Source of the DNA: Streptomyces ossamyceticus
GTDB taxonomy: Bacteria; Actinomycetota; Actinomycetes; Streptomycetales; Streptomycetaceae
Reading direction: 5' to 3'
Assembly (NCBI RefSeq): GCF_001418475.1
Contig: NZ_LIQX01000030.1
Location: forward strand, 209 to 33,431
Length of the DNA stretch: 33,223 nucleotides
Positions 1 through 8,996 of the stretch are shown here, piece by piece. Made by a program: the position numbers and the translations under genes. Position 1 is the first letter of the stretch. The number at the start of each line of letters is the position of its first letter. The notes beneath the pieces are model-generated. The model did not search any database, was not told where the DNA came from, and saw nothing but the letters and a program-made list of their open reading frames with translations.

Positions 1-462
1 GTGCTTGACGGCGTTGGTCACATACGCCTCGTCCATGTCGATCCCGGCCTCCTCGGCGGCCCGCCGCAGCAGCCGACCGGCGGGGCCGACGAAGGGCTCG
101 CCCTGCCGGTCCTCCTGGTCGCCGGGCTGCTCCCCCACGAGGAGGATCCTCGCGGACTCCGGGCCGACGCCGAAGACCGTCCGGGTGGCGTCCTCGTGCA
201 GCGGGCAGCCGCGGCAGTCGGCCGCCGCGCGCCGGTGAGCCGCGAGGCCGCCGCGACTCGGCAGGAACGGCCCGGCGTCATAGGCCCGGCCGCCGTCCCG
301 CGAGGCACTCGCGGCTTCCCTGCCGATTCCGGCACGGTTGCCGCTGCCGGCACGGTTGCCGCTTCCGGCACGGTTGCCGCTTCCGGCACGGTTGCCGCTG
401 CCACGGCCGGACCGTCTTCCGGTCGCGGTCGGCGCGTCGCTCGTCGGCCGGGTAGGGCTCAT
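1..462 (-). CDS. udgX: UdgX-family uracil-DNA binding protein / family 4-like uracil-DNA glycosylase, C-terminus cut by window edge
   Basis: Only the N-terminal part (about 154 residues) lies in the window and the gene runs off at base 1. The minus-strand frame contains DCRGCPLHEDATRTVFG, then GEQPGDQED and EPFVGPAGRLL. These are the Fe-S cysteine region and uracil-pocket motif of family 4 and UdgX-type enzymes, which bind or excise uracil in DNA. The GEQPGDQED form is typical of UdgX, which traps uracil DNA covalently; its diagnostic RRIH loop would lie outside the window. The ATG at 462 is chosen because GGAAGG lies about 12 nt upstream. A low-complexity tail of GNRAGS repeats (about residues 23-46) precedes the conserved domain. 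The gene starts 31 nt after the phosphoribosyltransferase stop, so the two are probably co-transcribed. Confidence 0.85.
   Translation of the reverse strand, partial: MSPTRPTSDAPTATGRRSGRGSGNRAGSGNRAGSGNRAGSGNRAGIGREAASASRDGGRAYDAGPFLPSRGGLAAHRRAAADCRGCPLHEDATRTVFGVGPESARILLVGEQPGDQEDRQGEPFVGPAGRLLRRAAEEAGIDMDEAYVTNAVKH
325..396. repeat. Four 18-bp tandem repeats inside the udgX N-terminus
   Basis: Four consecutive 18-base units occupy 325-342, 343-360, 361-378 and 379-396, each built around TTCCGGCACGGTTGCC with one or two changes. On the minus strand they encode the hexapeptide GNRAGS (last copy GNRAGI). The unit length is a multiple of three, so copy-number change would keep the reading frame. 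Confidence 0.9.
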
Positions 463-493
463 CCGGATCCGCTTCCTTCCTCCACACGTGCGT

Positions 494-1174
494 TCAGACG
501 TCCGCCAGCACCGCCAGGACGTCCGCGTCCGTGAGCTGGTCGAAGTTGTCGTACCAGTGGCCGACCGCGCGGAAGCCGTACGGGCTGCGCAGGCAGATCA
601 CCACGTCCGCCTCTCCGCGCAGCAGTTCGACGGACTCGGGGGCGCCGACGGGCACGGCGAGGATCAGGCGCGCGGGGTGGGCCCGGCGGGCGGCGCGCAG
701 TGCGGCGCGGGCCGTGACGCCGGTCGCCAGGCCGTCGTCGACGACGATCGCGGTGCGACCCCGCAGGTCGAGGGCGGGCCGGCCGCCCCGGTAGCGGCGC
801 TCCCGTCGGCGGAGTTCGTCCCGCTCCCGTGCGACGACGGGCGTGAGGTCGGCCTCGGTGAGCCCCAGGGCGGCGAGCGCCGACCGGTCGAACAGGGGCG
901 GGGCGTCGCCGACGATCGCGCCGACGCCGAGTTCCGGCTGGAACGGCGCGCCGATCTTGCGGGCCACGAGCACGTCGAGGGGCGCGCCGAGGGCCCGTGC
1001 GACCTCCCGGGCGACGGGGACGCCGCCGCGGGGCAGGGCGAGGACGACCGGGTCGGGCAGCTCGCCCCTGTCCCCCGGCGGGCGCAGGCGCGCGGCCAGC
1101 TCGCGCCCGGCGTGCGACCGGTCGCGGAAGCGCGTCGACGCCGGGGCTCCACCACGGCTCAGCTGCGAATTCAT
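494..1174 (-). CDS. Phosphoribosyltransferase-family protein
   Basis: This 226-residue protein has a type I PRTase fold. The PRPP-binding signature IVVDDGLATGVTA lies at about residues 143-155, preceded by a hydrophobic strand and the conserved PRGGVPVAREVA segment at about 48-59. Such stand-alone actinobacterial PRTases resemble purine or pyrimidine salvage enzymes, but their substrate is usually undefined and nothing here fixes it. The start at 1174 is ATG with GGAGGG just upstream on the minus strand. It is divergent from the Fur gene and lies 31 nt ahead of udgX, suggesting a two-gene operon. Salvage, or handling of bases released by DNA repair, is only a guess from the neighbour. Confidence 0.85.
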   Translation of the reverse strand: MNSQLSRGGAPASTRFRDRSHAGRELAARLRPPGDRGELPDPVVLALPRGGVPVAREVARALGAPLDVLVARKIGAPFQPELGVGAIVGDAPPLFDRSALAALGLTEADLTPVVARERDELRRRERRYRGGRPALDLRGRTAIVVDDGLATGVTARAALRAARRAHPARLILAVPVGAPESVELLRGEADVVICLRSPYGFRAVGHWYDNFDQLTDADVLAVLADV

Positions 1175-1242
1175 GGCTTCCCTCCCTTCCAGTGTCGCCG
1201 CCCGCGAGCGGCCCGTCCACGCCGGGCGTGTCCAAAACCGCT

Positions 1243-1288
1243 CCCCAAACTTGGGTCATTCGTTTTCTTGAACTATTCGTGTTTGGGG
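1243..1288 (+). promoter_or_regulatory. Candidate Fur operator/promoter upstream of furA-katG
   Basis: An island of lower GC in the divergent spacer carries CCCCAAAC (1243-1250) and its inverted partner GTTTGGGG (1281-1288), 30 nt apart. The left arm also sits in a small imperfect palindrome CCCAAACTTGGG (1244-1255). The AT-rich core between the arms, with TTTTCTTGAACTATTCG, probably contains the promoter. FurA proteins of the actinobacterial furA-katG pair are known to autoregulate by binding such AT-rich sites just before furA. The site assignment here is inferred from symmetry and position only. Confidence 0.55.
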
Positions 1289-1304
1289 GGGTAGGTTGGT
1301 CGTC

Positions 1305-1745
1305 ATGACCGAGCCCCAGACTCCGACCACCGCCGAGGAGCTGCGCGGTGCCGGCCTGCGGGTGACGGCCGCGCGGGTCGCTCTGCTGGAGACAGTCCGG
1401 GACGGCGACCACCTCGGCGTCGAGGCGATCGCCTCCGGCGTGCGCGATCGCGTCGGCCACATATCCGTCCAGGCCGTGTACGACGCTCTCAGCGCGCTCA
1501 CCGAAGCGGGACTCGTGCGCCGTCTCGAACCCCCCGGCAGCCCGGCCCTCTACGAAGGCCGTGTCGGGGACAACCACCATCACCTCGTGTGCCGGTCCTG
1601 CGGCGCCGTGGTCGACGTCGACTGCGCGGTGGGCCACGCCCCGTGCCTGACGGCGTCCGACGACCGCGGCTTCGCGATCGACGAGGCCGAGGTCATCTAC
1701 TGGGGCCTGTGCCCTCAGTGCTCGCAAGCCAAAGCCAGCAGTTAG
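1305..1745 (+). CDS. furA: Fur-family redox/iron-responsive repressor (FurA/FurS type)
   Basis: This 146-residue protein has an N-terminal winged helix (GLRVTAARVALLE, recognition region near residues 49-65 including ISVQAVYDALSALTEAGL) and a C-terminal dimerisation domain. That domain has the metal motif HHHLVCRSC (Cys96, Cys99) and a second pair CPQC (Cys136, Cys139), forming a likely structural zinc site. In streptomycetes and mycobacteria this repressor controls its own gene and the adjacent catalase-peroxidase in response to peroxide. The ATG at 1305 is preferred over the upstream in-frame TTG at 1296 because the purine-rich GGGGGGGTAGG ends about 10 nt before it. The gene ends 32 nt before katG, consistent with one operon. 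Confidence 0.93.
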   Translation: MTEPQTPTTAEELRGAGLRVTAARVALLETVRDGDHLGVEAIASGVRDRVGHISVQAVYDALSALTEAGLVRRLEPPGSPALYEGRVGDNHHHLVCRSCGAVVDVDCAVGHAPCLTASDDRGFAIDEAEVIYWGLCPQCSQAKASS

Positions 1746-1753
1746 CACCGTGA

Positions 1754-3994
<2,241 letters not shown>

Positions 3995-3999
3995 TCCCG

Positions 4000-4017
4000 C
4001 GGGGATCTCGATCCCCG
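4000..4017 (+). terminator. Short hairpin just after katG
   Basis: CGGGGATC, a TC spacer and GATCCCCG form a perfect inverted repeat beginning six bases after the katG stop codon. There is no U tract, which is common for streptomycete terminators. Confidence 0.5.
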
Positions 4018-4060
4018 AGTGACAACGGGCCGGAGCTGATCCGACCCCGTCCGACCCCGG

Positions 4061-4094
4061 CGTCCGGGCCGGCCCCCACGGGCCGACCCGGACG
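4061..4094 (+). terminator. Strong two-part hairpin downstream of katG
   Basis: CGTCCGGG (4061-4068) pairs with CCCGGACG (4087-4094). Inside it, GGCCC (4071-4075) pairs with GGGCC (4080-4084) around a CCAC loop, leaving a CC/GA internal mismatch. It probably ends the furA-katG transcript. Confidence 0.6.
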
Positions 4095-4262
4095 TCCGCG
4101 TAGGGGCACCCGTGGACGGCCTCCGTGTCGCGGGTGTCCGCGCGTGGGCGGCGGCCGGAGCCGAGGCGGCGGGGGCGGCCGGGGCCGCGGCGCCACAGGT
4201 CAGCGGTGTTCTCCGGTGGCGCCGCCGGGTACCCGGCGGTGATCCGTCGGCGGGAGGCAGCC

Positions 4263-4934
4263 ATGGAGTTGTCACTCGACCGCATCGACCGGCCCTGGGG
4301 AGAGCGAACACCGTACGGCCGTGCCGAACCGTGGCCCACGCGCGTGGACAGCTGCCTCGCGGACGGTGTCGAGCCCGAGGCGGTGGCGCGGTGGGTGCAG
4401 TCGGCGTCGCTGCTGGACTCCAGGGGCGACGCCATGGACATCGCGGTCCTCGACGGCCGGATCGTCGGGGTGCGGGGCAGGGCCGCCGAGTACCTGGCCC
4501 CGCACGAGGAACCCGACGAGGAGTACCCCTTCCAGCTCACCACGGGCCGCACGCTGTACCACTTCCACACCCGGACCAAGACGGGCCGGACCCCGCAGCT
4601 GAACGCGGCGGCCCCGGAGGTGTGGGTGGAGGTGTCGGCGGAGGACGCCCACCGTCCGGGGCTCGGCGAGGGCGACCCCGTCGAGGTCTCCACCCCGCGC
4701 GGCAGCCTCCAGGCCCGGCTGCGACTGTCGGACGTACGGCCCGGCGCGCTGTTCGTGCCCTTCCGCTACGGCTACTGGGACACGCCCGCGGGGTCGGGGC
4801 CCGGCGAGAAGACCCCGCCGCGAGCGGCGAACGAGACCACGATCACGGACTGGGACCCGGCATCCAAGCAGCCGCTGTTCAAGACGGCCGCCGCCGCGCT
4901 GACCGCCCTCGACCACGGCGGAGGCACCCGGTGA
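4263..4934 (+). CDS. Internally deleted molybdopterin oxidoreductase (nitrate reductase/formate dehydrogenase-like), probably non-functional as a Mo enzyme
   Basis: The 223 residues join two distant parts of a Mo-bis-MGD oxidoreductase. Residues 1-74 (WVQSASLLDSRGDAMDIAV, then DGRIVGVRGRA) match the N-terminal Fe-S-type domain. Residues 75-175 (AEYLAPHEEPDEEYPF, TTGRTLYHFHTRTKTGR, LNAAAPEVWVEVS, FVPFRYGYWD) match the C-terminal dinucleotide-binding domain. The central domains, roughly 500 residues in full-length relatives, are absent and the junction is in frame. The positions that hold Fe-S cysteines in nitrate reductases read LLDSRGD and lack cysteine, as I recall for some actinobacterial relatives too. 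The ATG at 4263 has GGGAGG 6 nt upstream. The reading frame, ribosome site and stop overlap with the next gene are intact, so expression is possible. It could be a decayed remnant or a repurposed binding domain. Confidence 0.75.
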   Translation: MELSLDRIDRPWGERTPYGRAEPWPTRVDSCLADGVEPEAVARWVQSASLLDSRGDAMDIAVLDGRIVGVRGRAAEYLAPHEEPDEEYPFQLTTGRTLYHFHTRTKTGRTPQLNAAAPEVWVEVSAEDAHRPGLGEGDPVEVSTPRGSLQARLRLSDVRPGALFVPFRYGYWDTPAGSGPGEKTPPRAANETTITDWDPASKQPLFKTAAAALTALDHGGGTR

Positions 4935-5431
4935 ACGACGGCATCGCCCTCGCCGTGCGCGCGCTCCACCGGGGCGAACGGAACCTGGCCGGGGAACTCG
5001 CGCGGGCCGCGGACCGGCACCGCGCCGAGCACGAGATCCACCATGTCGCCACCGACCTCGCCGTCCGGTCCCGCGAACACGTCCGGCGGATCGCCGCCAC
5101 CGCCGCGGACCGCGAGGTGGACCTCACCGGCCCGCCGGAAGCGGGCGACGCGTCCGACGCGGTGTTCGCCCCGCACGGGACGCGGTCGAGCGCCGAGACC
5201 GCCGACGCCCTCGATCCCGGGCTGCTGCTCCTGCGGGACCTGCGCGAACTCCATCTGAGCGCCACGGCGAACTCGCTCCACTGGGAGATGCTGGCCCAGC
5301 TCGCCCAGGCGGCGAGGGACCCGGCGCTGCTCTCACTGGCCTCCGCCTGTCACCCGCGGACACTGCGCCAGACGCGCTGGACCAACACCATGATCAAGAC
5401 GATGTCGCCGCAGGTGCTGACGAGCCTGTGA
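4931..5431 (+). CDS. Conserved helical protein coupled to the molybdopterin oxidoreductase remnant
   Basis: This 166-residue, mostly helical, His- and Glu-rich protein (AVRALHRGERNLAGELARAADRH in two overlapping stretches, LRDLRELHLSATANSLHWEMLAQ, then LASACHPRTLRQTRWTNTMIK) ends in a conserved-looking SPQVLTSL tail. Its GTG start overlaps the previous stop as GTGA, so it is translationally coupled. From memory, similar proteins accompany full-length actinobacterial molybdopterin oxidoreductases, perhaps as partners or maturation factors. I know no experimental function. The internal His-x-Glu and ExxH-like positions suggest a helical-bundle metal protein, but this is speculative. The gene looks intact although its presumed partner is truncated. 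Confidence 0.7.
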   Translation: MNDGIALAVRALHRGERNLAGELARAADRHRAEHEIHHVATDLAVRSREHVRRIAATAADREVDLTGPPEAGDASDAVFAPHGTRSSAETADALDPGLLLLRDLRELHLSATANSLHWEMLAQLAQAARDPALLSLASACHPRTLRQTRWTNTMIKTMSPQVLTSL

Positions 5432-5440
5432 CCCCGTCCG

Positions 5441-6202
5441 TCACCGCTGCCCCTGCCAGGTGGGCGCGATGACCAGCTCCTCGATCAGCGTCCGCTCCGG
5501 GAGCGAGGCGCACAACAGCACGGCGCGCGCCACGTCCTCCGGCCGCACCATGGCCGCCCGCTGCTCCGGGCCCGGCGGTACGGCGCGGGTGTCGTGGACC
5601 GGTGTGTCGACCGCGCCCGGCAGGATGCAGGTCGCCCGGACACCCGCGTCACGGTAGCTGTTGCGGAGGTACGCCATGAAGTTCCGCACGCCGGCCTTCG
5701 CGGCGCCGTACGGGGCGCCGCCGAGGAGGGTGGGCCGGATCGCGGCCAGCGAGGAGATCGTGACGATGGAGCCGCCGCCGCGCTCCAGCATGTCCGGGAG
5801 GACGGCCCGGGTGAGCAGGTAGACCGCGGTGAGGTTGACGCCCATGACGGCGTTCCACTCGTCCTCTCCGGTCCAGCGGACGTCGCCGACCCGGCCGGCG
5901 CCGCCCGCGTTGTTCACGAGGATGTCGACGGGCCCGGCGGTGTCCCTGGTCCGGGCGACGAGTGCCCGTACGTCCTCGGCGTTCTCGATGTGCGTGGGGC
6001 GGACGAAGGCCGTGCCGCCGCTACCCGTGACGGCGGCGGCGACCTCGTCCAGCACATGTCGGCGCCGTCCGACGAGGACGACGGTGGCGCCCTCCTCGGC
6101 GAGCAGCAGCGCCGTCTCCCGGCCGATGCCGGTGCCCGCGCCGGTGATCAGCGCGGTCTTCCCGGCCAGGGTCCACGCCTGCCTGCGGTCCTCGGTTCCC
6201 AT
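5441..6202 (-). CDS. SDR-family NAD(P)-dependent oxidoreductase
   Basis: This 253-residue classical short-chain dehydrogenase has the cofactor glycine motif TGAGTGIG (residues 20-27), the NNAG structural motif (97-100), Ser150/Ser151 in TISSLA and the catalytic YGAAK (Tyr165, Lys169). It would reduce or oxidise a small carbonyl or alcohol; the substrate is not evident. The ATG at 6202 has GGGAGGG about 10 nt upstream and is preferred over ATGs at 6259 and 6253, which would add a poorly conserved 17-19 residue leader. It is convergent with the helical protein gene, ending 9 nt from it, and lies 130 nt downstream of the inositol-dehydrogenase-like gene on the same strand, so read-through from that promoter is possible. 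Confidence 0.88.
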   Translation of the reverse strand: MGTEDRRQAWTLAGKTALITGAGTGIGRETALLLAEEGATVVLVGRRRHVLDEVAAAVTGSGGTAFVRPTHIENAEDVRALVARTRDTAGPVDILVNNAGGAGRVGDVRWTGEDEWNAVMGVNLTAVYLLTRAVLPDMLERGGGSIVTISSLAAIRPTLLGGAPYGAAKAGVRNFMAYLRNSYRDAGVRATCILPGAVDTPVHDTRAVPPGPEQRAAMVRPEDVARAVLLCASLPERTLIEELVIAPTWQGQR

Positions 6203-6332
6203 GAGCCTCAGCCCTCCCGCCGAGGGCGCCTCGTACGCCCTTGAACTGAGCATGCCCACCGGACGGGAAGCGCTCGGGTCCCGGTCACAGGTGGCGAACC
6301 CCTACGGCGGGCATGGTCGGCGGTGGCGCAGG

Positions 6333-7355
6333 TCAGGCGTCGTGGAAGGCGGGGCGGTCGACGAGGTGGACCTCGACGCGGCCACCGTCCGTCTGGGAGC
6401 GGACGGCCGCCTCGCAGATCGCCGCGACGGCGTATCCGTCCCAGATTCCGGGGCCGGTCACCTCACCGCGGCGGGTGGCGTCGACCCACGCCTGGACCTC
6501 GCGGTCGTAGGCGTCCTCGAAGCGCTCCAGGTAGCCGGGGGTGACCGTGCCGCCCCAGCGTCCCGCGGCGGTGACGAGCAGGTCGTGCCCGTCGCCGATG
6601 CGGGCCGTGCCGTGCTCGCAGACGGCCTCGGCCTGGACCTGGTAGCCGTAGCGGGCGTTGAGGTAGATCTCGACGTCGCAGAGGGCGCCGCCGTCGGTCT
6701 CCAGGACGACGAACTGGGGGTCGGCGAGGCCCTCGGGGGCGTTCCCGGACGGCCGGGGGCGCAGCACGGTGACGGCGGTGACCTCCTGGCCGAGGAGCCA
6801 GCGGGTGATGTCCATCTCGTGGGCCACGGAGTCGTTGATGGCCATGGCGCTGGTGAAACCGGGCGGGTTCTCGGGGTTGCGGTGCCGGTTGTGCAGCATC
6901 AGCGGACGGCCCAGTTCCCCGCTGTCCAGCAGGGCCTTGAGCCTGACGTACTCGCGGTCGTAGCGGCGCATGAAGCCCACCTGCACTCTGCGGCGGCCCA
7001 GCCGCTGTTCGGCCTCCAGCAGTCGGAGGGCGGCGGCGGTGTCCGGGGTGAGGGGCTTCTCGCACAGGACGGGCAGGTCGTGCGCGAAGGCGGTAAGCAG
7101 AGCCGCCTCGTGGGCCGGGCCCGGCGAGGCGACGAGCACGGCGTCGACGCCCGGCGAGGCCAGCGCCTCGGCGGGGTCGGCGAAGGCCGTGCAGCCGTCG
7201 ACGCCCGCGGCGATCGCCTCGGCCCGGTCGGTGTCGAGGTCGACGACGGCGGCGACATGGGCGCCACTGGTGACCTCGGTGATCCGGCGCACATGGTCGG
7301 CACCCATCCGGCCGGTGCCGATGACGGCTACACCGAGGGAGCTCTGCTGGGTCAT
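6333..7355 (-). CDS. Gfo/Idh/MocA-family oxidoreductase, inositol 2-dehydrogenase-like
   Basis: This 340-residue two-domain NAD(P)-dependent sugar or polyol dehydrogenase has the Rossmann motif GTGRMG (13-18) and the family signature CEKP (Lys100). The catalytic Asp175-x3-His179 pair lies in [17 protein letters not shown]. Lys, Asp and His at this spacing match the catalytic set of inositol dehydrogenase IolG. No other inositol-pathway genes (iolB, C, D, E) are in the window, so myo-inositol itself is not assured. The ATG at 7355 has GAAGGA 8 nt upstream; an in-frame ATG at 7400 lacks such support. It diverges from the TetR gene across a palindrome-rich spacer, which suggests local regulation. 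Confidence 0.9.
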   Translation of the reverse strand: MTQQSSLGVAVIGTGRMGADHVRRITEVTSGAHVAAVVDLDTDRAEAIAAGVDGCTAFADPAEALASPGVDAVLVASPGPAHEAALLTAFAHDLPVLCEKPLTPDTAAALRLLEAEQRLGRRRVQVGFMRRYDREYVRLKALLDSGELGRPLMLHNRHRNPENPPGFTSAMAINDSVAHEMDITRWLLGQEVTAVTVLRPRPSGNAPEGLADPQFVVLETDGGALCDVEIYLNARYGYQVQAEAVCEHGTARIGDGHDLLVTAAGRWGGTVTPGYLERFEDAYDREVQAWVDATRRGEVTGPGIWDGYAVAAICEAAVRSQTDGGRVEVHLVDRPAFHDA

Positions 7356-7405
7356 ACGGGTCCTTCGCTCGACGGTAGTTGACGGTCCGACGACCGACAT
7401 CGCAG

Positions 7406-7421
7406 TTGGTCAATTGTCCAA
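7406..7421 (+). promoter_or_regulatory. Near-palindromic operator candidate between IolG-like and TetR genes
   Basis: TTGGTCAATTGTCCAA is palindromic except for one base pair (TTGG, CAATTG and CCAA are all symmetric). It lies in the divergent spacer. TTGGTC (7406-7411) with TAGCAT (7431-7436) could be -35 and -10 elements for the TetR gene, with a 19-nt spacer. Confidence 0.5.
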
Positions 7422-7434
7422 GACGCCGGTTAGC

Positions 7435-7465
7435 ATGAAACGAGCATTTCACTCTTGATGAAACG
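7435..7465 (+). promoter_or_regulatory. Alternating ATGAAACG/TTTCA half-sites before the TetR gene
   Basis: ATGAAACG occurs at 7435-7442 and 7458-7465 as a direct repeat. Between them is TTTCA (7447-7451), which is inverted relative to both copies of TGAAA. Three alternating half-sites immediately ahead of the TetR start could be an autoregulatory operator. Confidence 0.4.
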
Positions 7466-7474
7466 GTGGACCGG

Positions 7475-8074
7475 ATGTCTCGTATGGCAGCGAAGGATCG
7501 TCGGGAAGAACTCATCGCCGCGGCGTTCCGCGTCATGGTTCGCGACGGAGTCGCCAGGACAACGACCCGCGCTGTCGTCAACGAGGCGAAGATGCCGCTG
7601 GGCGTCTTCCACTACTGCTTCACCTCACGCGAGGAACTCCTCCAGGAAGTCATCACCCGCATCACGGACAGCGGCGTGGCCAAGGCCCGGAGCGTGTTCG
7701 AGGCAGAAGGCGACCTGGACGCACGTATCGCCAGGAGCCTCCTCGCCTTCTGGGAGGGGGTCGAGCTCAGCCCGGGCGAGCATCAGGTCGGGTACGAGCT
7801 GACCCACTACGCGTTGCGCCAGGAGGGCTTCGAGGAGCTGGCCCGCCGGCAGTACGAGCATTACCTGGAAGTCCACGAGCAGCTCCTCGCCGAGGCCGCC
7901 GAGAGCGCGGGCATCACGTGGACGGTGCCCCTTCCCGTTCTGGCCCGCTACCTCAACGCGGTGCTGGACGGCGTCACGCTGTGCTGGCTGGCCGACCGTG
8001 ACAGCGAGAACACCCGCGAGGTGCTCCGCCTGACCGGCGAGCACCTCATGAGTCTCGCCGCAAAGGACGCGTGA
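7475..8074 (+). CDS. TetR-family transcriptional regulator
   Basis: This 199-residue protein has an N-terminal helix-turn-helix (DRREELIAAAFRVMVRDG, RTTTRAVVNEAKMPLGVFHYCF, then SREELLQEV) and a helical ligand-binding domain. MPLGVFHYCFTS is the recognition helix segment. The start is uncertain: GTG 7466, ATG 7475 and ATG 7484 are all in frame. ATG 7475 is taken because GGTGGA lies 4 nt upstream. It probably represses the divergent dehydrogenase gene and possibly the neighbouring catabolic genes; the effector is unknown. A 12-bp hairpin follows the stop. Confidence 0.9.
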   Translation: MSRMAAKDRREELIAAAFRVMVRDGVARTTTRAVVNEAKMPLGVFHYCFTSREELLQEVITRITDSGVAKARSVFEAEGDLDARIARSLLAFWEGVELSPGEHQVGYELTHYALRQEGFEELARRQYEHYLEVHEQLLAEAAESAGITWTVPLPVLARYLNAVLDGVTLCWLADRDSENTREVLRLTGEHLMSLAAKDA

Positions 8075-8079
8075 CGACG

Positions 8080-8121
8080 TCGGGCGGGGTGCGGCGGCCG
8101 TGGCCCCCACACCCCGCCCGA
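8080..8121. terminator. Bidirectional hairpin between TetR and class II aldolase genes
   Basis: TCGGGCGGGGTG (8080-8091) pairs perfectly over 12 bp with CACCCCGCCCGA (8110-8121) across an 18-nt loop. The flanking genes converge on it, so it probably terminates both. Confidence 0.75.
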
Positions 8122-8149
8122 TTCGGTTCGCCGGGATCAGCGCGTCATG

Positions 8150-8956
8150 TCAATCGAACAGGTCGGGCTGTTCCGCGGTGATCTGGTCCCACAAGGGGCG
8201 GAACTGGAACCAGCCCGGAAGGGGACCGGAGATCTGGCCCCTCACCATGCGCGCCGTCTCCGGATCGATGAGCCTCGGTTCACCCGCGGCCATGGCCAGC
8301 AGCTGGGCCTGGCAGGAGCGTTCCATGGTGATGAAGTACCAGGCGGCCTCGGCGACGGAGGCGCCCACGGTGAGCAGCCCGTGGTTCTGCAGGACGACCG
8401 CCTTCCCCTCCCCCAGCGCCACACCGATCCGTCGGCCTTCCTCGGTGTCGTTGACCACTCCGCGGTAGTCGGCGTAGATGCCGTGGTCCTCGAAGAAGGC
8501 ACAGGCGTCCTGGGTGATCGGTTCGAGCGGGACGCCGAGGCTGGAGAAGGCCTTGCCGTGCAGGGAGTGGGTGCGTGCGGCCGCGACCACGTCCGGCCTG
8601 GCCCGGTGCACCTCGGAATGGATGCAGAACGCGGCGTTGTTGACCGGGCGCCTGCCCTGAAGGAGCGTGCCGTCGTGGTCGACGAGGATCAGGTCGGAGA
8701 CGCGGATCTGGCTGAACGCCATTCCGAAGGGGTTGACCCAGAAGGCCGAGGGGTTCTCCGGGTCGCGGGCCGTGATGTGTCCGGCCACGCCCTCGGAGAA
8801 CCCGAAGCGGGCGAACACGCGGAAGGCGGCCGCGAGTTCCTGCTTGCGGACCTGACGTTCCTCCTCGACGCTCAGGTTCTGCGGGGGCAGCGGCAGGGTG
8901 ACGCCTTCGGGCATGGCGCCGACGGACAGGTGCGGGGCGGCGGGTGTCGTGGTCAT
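8150..8956 (-). CDS. Class II aldolase/adducin-family protein with an altered zinc site
   Basis: This 268-residue single-domain protein belongs to the family that includes fuculose-phosphate aldolase, which uses zinc to cleave sugar phosphates. Visible motifs are GFSEGVAGHITARDP (52-66), NNAAFCIHSEVHRARPDV with the likely acid/base Glu115, RTHSLHGKAFS (128-138) and QNHGLLTVG (190-198). Fuculose aldolase has two zinc histidines spaced H-x-H. Here the first is Arg128 (codon CGC) and only His130 remains, with His192 as the third ligand, so metal binding may be changed. His133 might compensate. The gene starts 40 nt after the aldehyde dehydrogenase stop on the same strand, so they form an operon. 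AAAGG lies about 10 nt before the ATG. Confidence 0.88.
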   Translation of the reverse strand: MTTTPAAPHLSVGAMPEGVTLPLPPQNLSVEEERQVRKQELAAAFRVFARFGFSEGVAGHITARDPENPSAFWVNPFGMAFSQIRVSDLILVDHDGTLLQGRRPVNNAAFCIHSEVHRARPDVVAAARTHSLHGKAFSSLGVPLEPITQDACAFFEDHGIYADYRGVVNDTEEGRRIGVALGEGKAVVLQNHGLLTVGASVAEAAWYFITMERSCQAQLLAMAAGEPRLIDPETARMVRGQISGPLPGWFQFRPLWDQITAEQPDLFD

Positions 8957-8996
8957 CGGGATCTGGCCTTTCGTGAGCTGATGGGCGAGGGCGCGG

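Noticed and set aside
325..396. A possible CRISPR array
   Set aside because: The 18-bp units are contiguous without spacers, lie inside a coding frame and have no cas genes nearby.
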